From Rhodanobacter panaciterrae (GTDB taxonomy: Bacteria > Pseudomonadota > Gammaproteobacteria > Xanthomonadales > Rhodanobacteraceae): a stretch of 64,000 nucleotides of DNA. A program made the translations under genes and the position numbers. Numbering within the stretch: the first letter of the stretch is position 1; every line of letters begins with the position of its first letter. Positions 44,158-56,549 of this stretch are shown here, piece by piece. Location of the stretch: positions 1,240,001 to 1,304,000 of the forward strand of contig NZ_BMXT01000001.1 in NCBI RefSeq assembly GCF_014651895.1, in the 5' to 3' direction. The notes below the pieces were generated by a model. That model searched no databases and was not told where the DNA came from. It saw only the letters and a program-made list of their open reading frames with translations.

Positions 44158-45155
44158 CCTCCATGCAGCCTCCATCGACCAAGCCCGGTACGAACGAAGC
44201 GGATCTGTTCGGCATTAATTTGCTCAATATGGATGTGCCGTTGACGCAGTCCGCCACGGTCAGTTTCGGCAGTCGCCTGCATGCAGCGCGTGAAGCGCGC
44301 GGGCTGGAACTGGAGGCCTGTGCACATACGCTGAAATTGCCTGCACGCGTGTTGCGCCAGCTTGAGCGCGACCAGTACGACGGCATCGATTCGAAGGTTT
44401 ATCTGGCCAGCTACATCGGCAAGTACGCTCGCCATCTTGGCGTCAACCAGGCATCGATTGATGTCGAGCTTGACCGCATCAAGCAGGTCGAGCCAACGCT
44501 GGTGGCCACAGGCGGTATTTCGCATTCGCGTTTCCTGCTGGATCGCTACGCGACCGCCGCTACTTATGTCGTGCTGACGGCAGTGATCGTGGTGCCGATG
44601 ATCTGGTTGGGCGTGCGCGGCACGCTTGATCGTGACCTCAGCCATCTGGCCCCGCTGGATGCTGCGCCGGTGGCGCAGCAGGATGCACCGGCGACAACAT
44701 CAAGTGCGGCTGCCAGCAGCCTGGCCAGCCGTGTGGTTCCGTCGTCGCCGTCGCCAGTCGCGCAGGCGCCAGCGCAAGGACAAGAACCCTTGATGGCCTC
44801 GATGGCGCCGTTTCCAAGTCTGGACAACAGCAGCGTGTCGCCGGCCAAACCCACGGTGCCAGCGTCGGTTGACGCCGGTACTGGCAGCCATAGTCTGGGC
44901 TTGAACCTGAGCGCCGCCAGCTGGGTCGAGGTTGTTGACAGCAACGGCACACGACTGGAGTACGGTCTGCTGCCTGCCGGCAGCAACAAGACCTACCACA
45001 GCGATCAGCCGCTGGATGTGCGCATTGGCAATGCCAGTGCGGCGCAGATCAGCATCGATGGCCAGTCGGTGGGACTGGATGATTACCGGCGTGCCAATGT
45101 GGCGCGTTTCCGCGTGCAGGTGCAGGACGGCAAGGCCTCCGCAACCAGCCTCTGA
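44154..45155 (+). CDS. rodZ: cell-shape protein RodZ (Xre-type HTH plus DUF4115)
   Basis: 333 residues. A cytoplasmic Xre-like helix-turn-helix lies at about 38-100 (FGSRLHAAREARGLELEACA). One transmembrane helix is at about 130-150, followed by a long Ala/Pro/Ser linker. The C-terminal DUF4115 beta-domain is at about 245-330 (SAASWVEVVDSNGTRLEYGLLPAG). RodZ links MreB to the membrane. Gene context (pilW before, bamB/der after) agrees. Confidence 0.9.
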   Translation: MTSMQPPSTKPGTNEADLFGINLLNMDVPLTQSATVSFGSRLHAAREARGLELEACAHTLKLPARVLRQLERDQYDGIDSKVYLASYIGKYARHLGVNQASIDVELDRIKQVEPTLVATGGISHSRFLLDRYATAATYVVLTAVIVVPMIWLGVRGTLDRDLSHLAPLDAAPVAQQDAPATTSSAAASSLASRVVPSSPSPVAQAPAQGQEPLMASMAPFPSLDNSSVSPAKPTVPASVDAGTGSHSLGLNLSAASWVEVVDSNGTRLEYGLLPAGSNKTYHSDQPLDVRIGNASAAQISIDGQSVGLDDYRRANVARFRVQVQDGKASATSL

Positions 45156-45160
45156 TCACG

Positions 45161-45223
45161 GCCCGGACCGCTCCGGGCAACCCATTTCGGTTATGCTTGC
45201 CCATTGTTCGCTCGGCAACGAGC
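45161..45223 (+). other. hairpins between rodZ and yfgM
   Basis: GCCCGGA (45161-45167) pairs with TCCGGGC (45172-45178). Further on CGCTC and GAGCG (around 45208-45223) can pair. The whole gap is 164 bp and occupies the place where many gammaproteobacteria carry ispG and hisS. The hairpins may be a terminator for the upstream genes, but no U-tract is evident. Confidence 0.4.
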
Positions 45224-45319
45224 GGACGTGATCGGCCGGACGTAATCGGCGCCTCCTCTTATTTACCGCGCAGGCCTGTGCAACGCCTGCGGGTGCGCAG
45301 CCTTTTGAATGGTGATTGC

Positions 45320-45970
45320 ATGGCATTTGAAGAATACGACAAGTACGAACAAAGCGAATTGGTTCAGAAATGGCTGCGCGAGAATGGTGTGTCGATCATC
45401 GTCGGTATCGCGATCGGCCTGGTCGGTATTTTCGGTTGGCAGCAATGGCGCAACCATCAGGCCCGCAATGAGGGCATGGCGTCGCAGCTCTATCAGCAGG
45501 TGCAGATTGCCCAGGCATCTGGCAAGCCGGATACCGCCACGCAGCTGACCGATCAGCTAATGAAGGATTACACCAAGTCGCCGTACGCCGTATTCGCCGT
45601 CAGCGATCGCGCCAAACAGCAGGTGGAAGCCAAGCAGCTGGACAAGGCTGAGGCGTCGCTGGAGTGGGCCGAAAGCCACGCCCCCGATCCGGCCTTGAAA
45701 TCGTTGACCCTGTTGCGCATCGCGCAGGTGGAGCTGGCGCGGGACAATGGCAACGCCGCACTGGCCACGCTCGATCGCATGCCGGCCGACAGCTACAAGG
45801 GGCTGGCTCAGGAACTCCGCGGGGATGTGCTGGTCAAGCTTGGACGTTCCGACGATGCGCGCAAGGCTTATCAGACAGCCTTGTCGACGTTGAGCGAGGA
45901 AGCGCCGCAACGCGGCGCCTTGCAGATGAAACTCGATGATTTGGCCGTGGCCGGGAAGCAGGGTGCATGA
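45320..45970 (+). CDS. yfgM: YfgM family SecYEG-associated TPR protein
   Basis: 216 residues. A short cytoplasmic segment is followed by one membrane helix at about 23-42 (VSIIVGIAIGLVGIFGW) and a periplasmic TPR-like domain (TPR_21). YfgM works with PpiD at the Sec translocon in periplasmic protein folding. ATG 45320 follows a GAATGGTGATT leader. The stop overlaps bamB by four bases, as in many relatives. Confidence 0.9.
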   Translation: MAFEEYDKYEQSELVQKWLRENGVSIIVGIAIGLVGIFGWQQWRNHQARNEGMASQLYQQVQIAQASGKPDTATQLTDQLMKDYTKSPYAVFAVSDRAKQQVEAKQLDKAEASLEWAESHAPDPALKSLTLLRIAQVELARDNGNAALATLDRMPADSYKGLAQELRGDVLVKLGRSDDARKAYQTALSTLSEEAPQRGALQMKLDDLAVAGKQGA

Positions 45971-47163
45971 AAAGATTTTTACTGATCACACTGGCTTCAT
46001 TGGTGACCCTTGCCGGTTGCCATTCGCTCAAGAAGGAAAATATCCAGCCGCCGACTCCGTTGGCCAAGGACTTCAAGCCTACCGTTCAAGTCACCCGTTT
46101 GTGGAGCACCAGTGTCGGCGGCGGTGCCGGTGACAGTGGCGCCCGCCTGCGTCCGACCGTGGTGGATGGCGTGCTCTATGCCGACAGCACAGACGGCAAA
46201 CTGGTCGCGATGGATGCCGCCAGCGGCAAGACCCTGTGGTCGAAAAGCTCGAGCACTCATGGCTGGTTCGGCTGGGGCGACAAAAAGCGCAAAGATGCCT
46301 TCTATGCCGGTGGTCCGGCAGTCACTGGCGATCTGCTCGCCGTTGGTACGCTGGACGGTCACGTTTATGGCGTGAATGCTAAAGATGGCAGTCCCCGCTG
46401 GGAAGCCGAGTTGAAGTCCGAGGTATTGACGTCGCCGGTGATCGTCGGTGATCTGGCGGTGGTGCGGACCAGCGATGGCCGCATCTACGCACTGGACGGC
46501 AAGACCGGTGAGCGTCGCTGGGTCTATGACCAGGGCACTGTGCCGCTGTTGAGCCTGCGCGGCAATGGCCGGCTGCTGGTAGCCAATGGCGTGGTCTTTT
46601 TCGGCAGCGACGACGGCAAGCTGGTCGCGCTGCGCCTGGACAATGGCTCGAAGCTGTGGGAACAGAAACTCGCCAGCGGCGAAGGCCGTACCGAGATCGA
46701 TCGACTGAATGACGTCGATGGCGCGATCGTGCTCGATGGCAGCACGCTCTATGGTGCCGCCTATCACGGCAATCTGGTGGCCGTGGACGGCCCCAGCGGT
46801 CGTCCACTGTGGTCGCGTCCGTTTTCCAGCTTCGGCTCACTGGCAGTCACCGGCAATGCGATTGTCGGCGCCAATGACGACTCGCAGGTTTGGGCATTCG
46901 ACAAGGCCGGCGGCGCCGACATGTGGAAGAACGACGCACTGAAATACCGCTGGGTCACCAGCCCAGCCGTGCAGGGCGATTACGTCGTGGTCGGCGACAT
47001 GGAAGGCTATGTGCATTGGCTGCAGGTCGGTGACGGTGCGCTGGCTGGTCGTCAGCGGCTGTCCAAGAAGGCGATCCGTGCCCAACCACTGGTGGTGGGT
47101 GACACCGTCTACGTCGAGGACGTGAAGGGCCGTATCGGCGCCTATCGTCTGTCCGCGCACTGA
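45967..47163 (+). CDS. bamB: outer-membrane assembly lipoprotein BamB
   Basis: 398 residues. The lipoprotein signal ends in LAGC with Cys18. Eight PQQ-like beta-propeller blades follow (recurrent A-x-D-x-x-[ST]G-x-x-x-W motifs such as MDAASGKTLWSK and LDNGSKLWEQ). BamB is a scaffold of the BAM beta-barrel assembly complex. It lies between yfgM and der, as is typical. Confidence 0.95.
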   Translation: MKRFLLITLASLVTLAGCHSLKKENIQPPTPLAKDFKPTVQVTRLWSTSVGGGAGDSGARLRPTVVDGVLYADSTDGKLVAMDAASGKTLWSKSSSTHGWFGWGDKKRKDAFYAGGPAVTGDLLAVGTLDGHVYGVNAKDGSPRWEAELKSEVLTSPVIVGDLAVVRTSDGRIYALDGKTGERRWVYDQGTVPLLSLRGNGRLLVANGVVFFGSDDGKLVALRLDNGSKLWEQKLASGEGRTEIDRLNDVDGAIVLDGSTLYGAAYHGNLVAVDGPSGRPLWSRPFSSFGSLAVTGNAIVGANDDSQVWAFDKAGGADMWKNDALKYRWVTSPAVQGDYVVVGDMEGYVHWLQVGDGALAGRQRLSKKAIRAQPLVVGDTVYVEDVKGRIGAYRLSAH

Positions 47164-47185
47164 TTGCTGAAACGAAGTCCTCACT

Positions 47186-48589
47186 ATGCTGCCCGTCGTC
47201 GCGCTGGTTGGTCGTCCGAATGTCGGTAAATCGACCCTTTTCAATGTACTGACGCGCAGCCGTGACGCCTTGGTGGCCGATATGCCGGGTGTCACGCGTG
47301 ATCGTCACTACGGCGTCTGCCGCAGTGGCGCGCGGCCCTTCGTGGTGGTCGATACCGGCGGTCTGTCCGGCGTCGAGGAGGCGATGGATGTCCTGACCGC
47401 GAAGCAGGTGCGCCTGGCGATCGAAGAGGCAAACGTGCTGGTGTTCGTGGTCGATGCCCGCGAAGGCCTGCTGCCGCAGGACTACGTCATCCTCAACGAG
47501 CTGCGCCGCAGCGGCAAGACGATCATCGCGGCGGTCAACAAGACCGACGGGTTGGAAGAGGAAGCCGTGCTGGCGGAGTTCTCCGCCTTCGGCGTCGGCA
47601 AGATCCTGCCGTTGTCCGCCGCGCATAATCGCGGCACAGGCGACCTGATTGAACTGATCCTGCCCTTGCTGCCTGCCGATGAGGAGAGCACGGTCGAGGA
47701 GGAAGGCGAGGGTGGCAGCATCCGTGTCGCCATCGTCGGACGTCCGAATGCCGGCAAATCGACGCTGATCAATCGCCTGCTCGGCGAGGACCGGCTGATC
47801 GTTTCCGACGTCGCCGGTACCACCCGCGATCCGATCCGCGTTCCGCTGGAACGCGACGGCAAGCGCTACACGCTGATCGACACCGCAGGCATCCGGCGCA
47901 AGGCACGCGTCGAGGAAGCCGTCGAGAAATTCAGTGTCATCAAGACGCTGCAGTCGATCGCCGCCGCCCAGGTCGTGGTGGTGATGATCGATGCCCGCGA
48001 AAACCTGGCCGACCAGGACCTCACCCTGATCGGTTACGCGATGGACGAGGGCAGGGCGCTGGTGATCGCCATCAACAAGTGGGATGGGCTGGATCAATAT
48101 CAGCGCGACGAATGCATGCGTGCGCTGGACCGTCGACTGGTATTCGTCGACTGGGCCAAACAGGTGCATATCTCGGCGTTGCACGGTTCGGGCTTGCGCG
48201 AGTTGATGCGTGCGGTCGTGCGTGCGCATGCGTCGGCAACCAAGGTGTTGGTGTCTTCCGATCTGACCAAGACGCTGGAGAAAGCCTACGAAGGCTACCA
48301 GCCGCCGCTGGTGCATGGTCACTCGCCGAAGCTGCGTTTTGCGCATCCGGGTGGCAACAATCCGCCGACCATCGTCATCCACGGCACCCGCACCAAACAC
48401 ATTGCGCCGGCCTATCAGCGCTATCTGGAAAACTTCTTCCGCAAGCGCTACAAGCTCGAAGGCACGCCGATCCGGATTGCCTTCCGCGAAGGCGAAAACC
48501 CGTATGCGGGACGCAAGAAGGTGTTGACCAAGGAGCAGGAGCAGAAGGCTCGGCGTCGGGTCAGCGATCTGATCAAGCGCACGCGCTGA
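47186..48589 (+). CDS. der: ribosome-associated GTPase Der (EngA)
   Basis: 467 residues with two tandem G domains. The P-loops are GRPNVGKST near residue 9 and GRPNAGKST near residue 186, each with DTGG/DTAG and NKxD motifs (NKTD, NKWD). A C-terminal KH-like domain follows (about 370-455). Der acts in 50S subunit assembly and is essential. It is 22 bp after bamB and ends 22 bp before the convergent acetyltransferase gene. Confidence 0.97.
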   Translation: MLPVVALVGRPNVGKSTLFNVLTRSRDALVADMPGVTRDRHYGVCRSGARPFVVVDTGGLSGVEEAMDVLTAKQVRLAIEEANVLVFVVDAREGLLPQDYVILNELRRSGKTIIAAVNKTDGLEEEAVLAEFSAFGVGKILPLSAAHNRGTGDLIELILPLLPADEESTVEEEGEGGSIRVAIVGRPNAGKSTLINRLLGEDRLIVSDVAGTTRDPIRVPLERDGKRYTLIDTAGIRRKARVEEAVEKFSVIKTLQSIAAAQVVVVMIDARENLADQDLTLIGYAMDEGRALVIAINKWDGLDQYQRDECMRALDRRLVFVDWAKQVHISALHGSGLRELMRAVVRAHASATKVLVSSDLTKTLEKAYEGYQPPLVHGHSPKLRFAHPGGNNPPTIVIHGTRTKHIAPAYQRYLENFFRKRYKLEGTPIRIAFREGENPYAGRKKVLTKEQEQKARRRVSDLIKRTR

Positions 48590-48611
48590 TTCTTCGACAC
48601 GCTCGCCCCGA

Positions 48612-49190
48612 CTAACGCGCAGACGGCAACAGATCCGCCTGAGTCAAACCGTACACCGCCGCGTCATGGGCCAGTCCATTCGCCCACAGGCGCTGCCGCG
48701 CGATCGCTTCGAAGCGTGCACCGGTTTTTTCGGCGGTGCGCCGGCTTGCATGATTGTCGGGCATGACAACGATCTCGATGCGGATCAATCCCAGTTGTTC
48801 AAAGCCGAAACGCGCGACCAGCGCGGCGGCGTGTGCGGCAATGCCTTCGCCATGACGCGACTGCCGCACCCAATAACCGAGATTGGCGCTGCGATGCTGG
48901 CGGTTACGCTGGTTGAGTCCGGCACCGCCGAGCAGCTCGCCGGTATGCAGGTCGAAGATCGGGAACGCGAAGTGCTCGCCGCGTGACCAGCCATCCTGAC
49001 AGTGGCTTATCCATGCGTGCGCATCAGCCCGCTCGTAACCCGCATGACACCAGGGTAGCCAGCGGCCCACGCTGGCTACGGACGAACGTGCCGCATCGAA
49101 CAAGTCTTCGGCATCCTGCGCTTGCCATGGGCGCAGCCGCAGAGGTTCTTCGACAAGCTCCCATGTGGGCAAAACCGGTTCGATCGGCAT
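48612..49190 (-). CDS. GNAT-family N-acetyltransferase (RimJ/RimL-like)
   Basis: 192 residues of the GNAT fold. The acetyl-CoA-binding loop is R-x-x-x-G-x-G/A ([14 protein letters not shown], about 107-120). The C-terminal [18 protein letters not shown] segment is typical of RimJ/RimL/ribosomal-protein acetyltransferases. The target is unknown. It is convergent with der, and divergent from folD with 75 bp between. Confidence 0.85.
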   Translation of the reverse strand: MPIEPVLPTWELVEEPLRLRPWQAQDAEDLFDAARSSVASVGRWLPWCHAGYERADAHAWISHCQDGWSRGEHFAFPIFDLHTGELLGGAGLNQRNRQHRSANLGYWVRQSRHGEGIAAHAAALVARFGFEQLGLIRIEIVVMPDNHASRRTAEKTGARFEAIARQRLWANGLAHDAAVYGLTQADLLPSAR

Positions 49191-49265
49191 CAGGCACCCT
49201 TTCGCTTTTGTTTGTGTGCATGCAGGCCAGTCGCGATAATGGGCAACTTCCAGTCAGGCATCAAC

Positions 49266-50135
49266 ATGAGCGCACGCATTCTCGACGGCAAACGCATCGC
49301 CCAGGAATTGCTGGAACGCCTGCGTCTGCGCGTCACCGAACGGGTAGCGCATGGACTGGCGGCGCCGGGACTGGCCGTGGTGCTGGTGGGCGACGATGCC
49401 GCGTCATCGGTCTACGTGCGCAACAAGCGCAAAGCCTGCCATCAAGTAGGTTTTCGCTCGTTCGATTACGACCTGCCATCGAACACCAGCCAGGAAGAAC
49501 TGTTCGCCCTGATCGACCGCCTGAATGCCGATCCGGACGTGCACGGCATCCTGGTGCAGTCGCCGCTGCCGGAACATATCGACGAGGACGCGCTGGTCGA
49601 CCGCATCGATCCGGACAAGGATGTGGATGGTTTCCAGGCGGTGAACGTGGGGCGCCTCGCGCTGCGCCGCTTCGGTCTGCGCCCGTGCACGCCGAGAGGT
49701 GTGATGACCTTGCTGGGCCATACCGATCGTCCCGTGCGCGGTCAGCACGCGGTGGTGGTCGGCGTGTCCAACCATGTCGGTCGCCCACTGGTGCTGGAAC
49801 TGATGATCGCCGGCTGCACCACCACCAGCTGCCATCGTTTCACCCGTGATCTGGAAAGCTTCGTGCGCCAGGCCGATATCCTGGTCGTGGCGGTCGGAAA
49901 ACCGGGGCTGGTCAAGGGCGAATGGATCAAGCCGGGTGCGGTGGTGATCGACGTGGGGATCAACCGCCTCGACGATGGTCGTCTGGTCGGCGACGTGGAT
50001 TTCGATGCAGCGGCAGCGCATGCCAGCTGGATCACGCCGGTACCCGGCGGCGTCGGCCCGATGACCGTGGCCACGCTGATGGAAAACACGCTGGAAGCTG
50101 CGGACGCCCGCGCCATGACGCACAAGCTCGCCTGA
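49266..50135 (+). CDS. folD: methylenetetrahydrofolate dehydrogenase / cyclohydrolase FolD
   Basis: 289 residues. [13 protein letters not shown] carries the catalytic Lys region. The signature [24 protein letters not shown] and the Rossmann segment [18 protein letters not shown] are both present, as is [18 protein letters not shown] at the C-terminus. The usual GRS motif before the Rossmann helix reads GVSNHVG, a common variant. It interconverts one-carbon folates for purine and formyl-Met synthesis. It precedes guaB and guaA, all in nucleotide metabolism. Confidence 0.95.
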   Translation: MSARILDGKRIAQELLERLRLRVTERVAHGLAAPGLAVVLVGDDAASSVYVRNKRKACHQVGFRSFDYDLPSNTSQEELFALIDRLNADPDVHGILVQSPLPEHIDEDALVDRIDPDKDVDGFQAVNVGRLALRRFGLRPCTPRGVMTLLGHTDRPVRGQHAVVVGVSNHVGRPLVLELMIAGCTTTSCHRFTRDLESFVRQADILVVAVGKPGLVKGEWIKPGAVVIDVGINRLDDGRLVGDVDFDAAAAHASWITPVPGGVGPMTVATLMENTLEAADARAMTHKLA

Positions 50136-50186
50136 TCCGCGGGCTGCATTCAGCTGCGCATCTGGCGAGCCTCACGGCAGGGCGCG

Positions 50187-51676
<1,490 letters not shown>

Positions 51677-51810
51677 TTGAAGCAGGGAACGGGAAACAGG
51701 GGACGGGGATGTAAGCGAACCCGTTTCCTGTGGCTTACCGCTTGGTGGCAGTCGCTTGAACTCGAGCGACTGTAGCGTTTCCTGTTCCCCGTTCCCCGTT
51801 GCCGCTTCAA
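51677..51810 (+). repeat. structured element with terminal inverted repeats in the guaB-guaA gap
   Basis: It starts at the base after the guaB stop with TTGAAGC (51677-51683) and ends with GCTTCAA (51804-51810), 11 bp before the guaA ATG. The arms continue as related G-rich and C-rich strings (GGAACGGGAAACAGG against CCTGTTCCCCGTTCCCCGTT). Two internal hairpins are GTAAGC/GCTTAC (51711-51738) and CAGTCGCT/AGCGACTG (51749-51772). As RNA it would be a three-way junction. It may be a miniature mobile repeat or a structured leader of guaA; GTTCCCC is also tandemly repeated in the right arm. Confidence 0.65.
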
Positions 51811-51821
51811 ACCTGGCCGCC

Positions 51822-53966
<2,145 letters not shown>

Positions 53967-53975
53967 GTCACGCCA

Positions 53976-54806
53976 TTACAGAAAGGCCAGTGCCAGCGCG
54001 CGGGATTGCTCGATCTTGATGCTCAGCAGCGGATCGGCGCGGGTATGGCCGATGTTCACCGCGGCGATCGGCTTGCCGGTACGAGCTGCGGCATTCGCAA
54101 AGCGATAGCCCGAATACACCATCAGCGACGAACCGATCACCAGCATCGCATCGGCATCATGCAAGGCCTGCATGCCGGCATCCACCCTTTCGCGTGGCAC
54201 GTTCTCACCAAAGAACACCACGTCCGGCTTCAGCAGGCCGGCGCAATGCGGGCAGGGCGGTACCTGGAAGTGCGAGAAATCCTGCCCGTCCAGATCCGCA
54301 TCGCCGTCCGGTGCATCCGCGGCATCAAGATCCGCCCAAGCCGGATTCAGCCGCAACAACGCGGCTTGGAAATCCGTGCGCAACATGCGCTGTTCGCAAG
54401 TCAGACAGCGCACCCGATCCAGTCGTCCGTGCAGGTCGACCACGTTTTCGCTGCCGGCGGCCTGATGCAGCCGATCGACGTTCTGGGTCAATAACAAGGT
54501 CAGCTTGCCTTGCTGCTCCAGTCGAACGAGGGCGTGATGGGTTGCATTCGGCTGCGCGCGCCCGAAACGTCGCCAGCCAATCAGGCTGCGTGCCCAATAG
54601 CGCTGGCGTGTTGTCAGTTCACCCACGAAGGCCTGATAGGTCACCGGCTGCGGGCGCTTCCAGCCGCCGTTGATGTCGCGGTAATCGGGAATGCCTGAAT
54701 CGGTGCTGCAACCGGCCCCGGTCAGCACGAACAGGCGCCGATGCATCGCCACAAATTCGGGCAACGTCGCCGCGCTTGTGGGTACCTCGATCGGTTGAGA
54801 TGACAT
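53976..54806 (-). CDS. Sir2-family NAD-dependent protein deacylase
   Basis: 276 residues from ATG 54806. NAD-binding GAGCSTDSGIPDYR is at 30-43, TQNVDRLH and the catalytic His in DLHGRLD follow, and the zinc cysteines are RCLTC and CPHC. VVFFGENVP and GSSLMVYSG complete the family signature. The class resembles mitochondrial SIRT4-like (class II) sirtuins because of IPDYR without the Tyr/Arg of desuccinylases. An insertion rich in Asp (DLDAADAPDGDADLDG) between the zinc pairs is notable. It probably removes acyl groups from metabolic enzymes. Confidence 0.9.
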   Translation of the reverse strand: MSSQPIEVPTSAATLPEFVAMHRRLFVLTGAGCSTDSGIPDYRDINGGWKRPQPVTYQAFVGELTTRQRYWARSLIGWRRFGRAQPNATHHALVRLEQQGKLTLLLTQNVDRLHQAAGSENVVDLHGRLDRVRCLTCEQRMLRTDFQAALLRLNPAWADLDAADAPDGDADLDGQDFSHFQVPPCPHCAGLLKPDVVFFGENVPRERVDAGMQALHDADAMLVIGSSLMVYSGYRFANAAARTGKPIAAVNIGHTRADPLLSIKIEQSRALALAFL

Positions 54807-54849
54807 GCCGTCTCTTATGGCATTCCGTTGCACTGATTGCCAGCGACGA

Positions 54850-55398
54850 TCACGGCGCCGTGGCGATCTGACTTGGGGTTCTGCCGACCAGTTGCAGCCG
54901 TAGACCCCATGGCGCCACGAAGTTCACGACCGTCCGACCGGCATGCGGGCCGCTCGTCATCGTGACCGGAGCCCCGATCACCTGGATACCTTCGTGTCGC
55001 AGCCAGCGGTCGGCATGCGCCACATTGTCGGCAGCGAACGTTATCGGTTCACTGCCGTGATCGGTTGCATGGCGTGCCGGGGTGGGGAAATGCATCCCGT
55101 GGGCATCGAACAATTCGACGACCGTTCCCGAATCGCAGAGCAACAATCGGGATGGGGGCAAGGCGTCGCGTGTGGCATGACCGGCACGTGTGCTTTCAGG
55201 CGATTCGCTGCCAGCGACTGGATTGACCGGCTCGCAGTCCAGGATGTTGCGGAAGAATGCCGTGGCCTGCGGCAGGTCAGGGACGCCGATACTCACGTAG
55301 TCGTTGTCGTGAACGTTCGCGGCATAACTGCTGAAAGACATGCTGGCCAAGGCGAGCAGCAGCCCGCCAGCCAGTATGGAAAGAATGGATTTGCGCAT
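54850..55398 (-). CDS. periplasmic VOC-family (glyoxalase-fold) protein
   Basis: 182 residues. A signal peptide (SILSILAGGLLLALASMSFSSYA) is followed by a single vicinal-oxygen-chelate domain (YVSIGVPDLPQATAFFRNIL; HEGIQVIGAPVTM; NFVAPWGLRLQLV). Export is unusual for this mostly cytoplasmic fold. Its metal ligands and reaction cannot be assigned; two of the typical His/Glu positions are not obvious. A perfect 10-bp inverted repeat directly precedes the start codon (annotated separately). Confidence 0.8.
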   Translation of the reverse strand: MRKSILSILAGGLLLALASMSFSSYAANVHDNDYVSIGVPDLPQATAFFRNILDCEPVNPVAGSESPESTRAGHATRDALPPSRLLLCDSGTVVELFDAHGMHFPTPARHATDHGSEPITFAADNVAHADRWLRHEGIQVIGAPVTMTSGPHAGRTVVNFVAPWGLRLQLVGRTPSQIATAP

Positions 55399-55403
55399 GA
55401 CCC

Positions 55404-55427
55404 GACACCAGTAGCCGTACTGGTGTC
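55404..55427. promoter_or_regulatory. 10-bp perfect inverted repeat before the VOC gene
   Basis: GACACCAGTA (55404-55413) and TACTGGTGTC (55418-55427) are exact inverse repeats with a 4-base centre, ending 5 bp before the VOC start codon on the minus strand. It could be an operator for a dimeric regulator, or an mRNA hairpin that hides the ribosome binding site. Confidence 0.5.
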
Positions 55428-55688
55428 CTATATGGACATGATGGGCTCGCTCTGAAGTGCCGCCAGGCGACCACCGTGTTTCCCTGCGTGAACAGTCTTC
55501 GTGGCGTCAGCCCGAGAGGCTGTTGCCCCGTTGGTCGTTCATCAGCGGAAACAGAACGGTCGTGTGAAGGCGCTTTATCCGCGTCATCGCCATCCCCATA
55601 CTTTCCGCCACGCAAGCAGACCGGCGAGCGTGGCCTGACCCAGGCGGTTGATCCGGTCACTCCATATCACCGTCATAGGACTGCCAGG

Positions 55689-55868
55689 ATGAAGCGTCAT
55701 CTCAACTCACTGCTGCAACGCAAACGCACCGAATTCGAAGGTGCCAGAGACACACGTCGTTCGCCGCAATTCAATGTCATCGACGAGGCAGTCACCGTTG
55801 AATTGAAGGATGGTTACGACTGGCTGGCCATGATCAAGGGTGCACGGGCGTCAGTTCGAGCGCACTGA
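55689..55868 (+). CDS. small hypothetical protein
   Basis: 59 residues beginning MKRHLNSLLQRKRTEFEGARD, with AGGA about 10 bp upstream. It is basic at the N-terminus, with no hydrophobic segment and no known motif. The same frame is open upstream to 55476 without a good start. It stands alone in a 611-bp gap between the VOC gene and the dehydrogenase operon. Coding is plausible but not proven; it could also be a remnant. Confidence 0.35.
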   Translation: MKRHLNSLLQRKRTEFEGARDTRRSPQFNVIDEAVTVELKDGYDWLAMIKGARASVRAH

Positions 55869-56009
55869 AACTGCCGAAACAGGGGACCACGTGGTGGCGT
55901 CACTCGTCGACGTGTTTCCGCAGCAACTTACGCCATGAACGGAGTAGCGTTGCGCCGGCCGGTTAGAACTTCAGTCGCAGGTTTCGTTGCAACTCCTTGG
56001 GGGTAAGCA

Positions 56010-56537
56010 GTGGCGATGAACGAACTCGAAGACATGGTGCCAAGTCACGACGCTCCTGTTGACCCCTCGCGTCGCCGCCTGCTGGCAGGCCTGCTGACCG
56101 CATACACCGCTTCCCTGATTCCCTGGGCGCTGGCGCAACCGGCACCGCATGCTGACCGCGGCGCGTTTACGGCGCTCTCCGCGATCCTCGTCGGCCGACA
56201 GGTGCTGGATGCCACGCAGACGTCACGTCTTTATGACGCCCTCGTCGCCGACGATGCCCACTTTCCCGCCGATGCGCAGGCCTTGCTGACGCTGATCAAC
56301 CAGCGCCAGATCGCCCCGCAGCAATTGCAGAACGTGCTGGACACCGAACATTCGCCGCTGGCACCGCTGCCGCGAAAAATCGTCGGCGCCTGGTACCTGG
56401 GTGTGGTCGGCAGTGATGAAGCAGCACGATGCATCGACTACGAAACCGCGCTCAACGCTGTAGTCGTCGCCGATGTGCTGAAGCCACCGACCTATGCCTA
56501 TGGCACGTACGGAAGCTGGACCAACAAACCCATCTGA
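56010..56537 (+). CDS. FAD-dependent sugar/alcohol dehydrogenase small subunit (FAD-SLDH / gluconate dehydrogenase subunit 3 type)
   Basis: 175 residues from GTG 56010, with GGGGG upstream; ATG 56016 is the alternative. A Tat signal (SRRRLLAGLLTAYTASLIPWALA) precedes a helical domain with the typical C-terminal QVLDATQTSRLY, SGxx-like GAWYLGVVG and TYAYGTYGSWTNKP. Such small subunits are exported with the FAD subunit and are needed for its maturation. It is followed after 12 bp by the GMC subunit and then a tri-heme cytochrome: a complete periplasmic three-subunit dehydrogenase. Confidence 0.88.
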   Translation: MAMNELEDMVPSHDAPVDPSRRRLLAGLLTAYTASLIPWALAQPAPHADRGAFTALSAILVGRQVLDATQTSRLYDALVADDAHFPADAQALLTLINQRQIAPQQLQNVLDTEHSPLAPLPRKIVGAWYLGVVGSDEAARCIDYETALNAVVVADVLKPPTYAYGTYGSWTNKPI

Positions 56538-56549
56538 GGAGTGGGGCAG

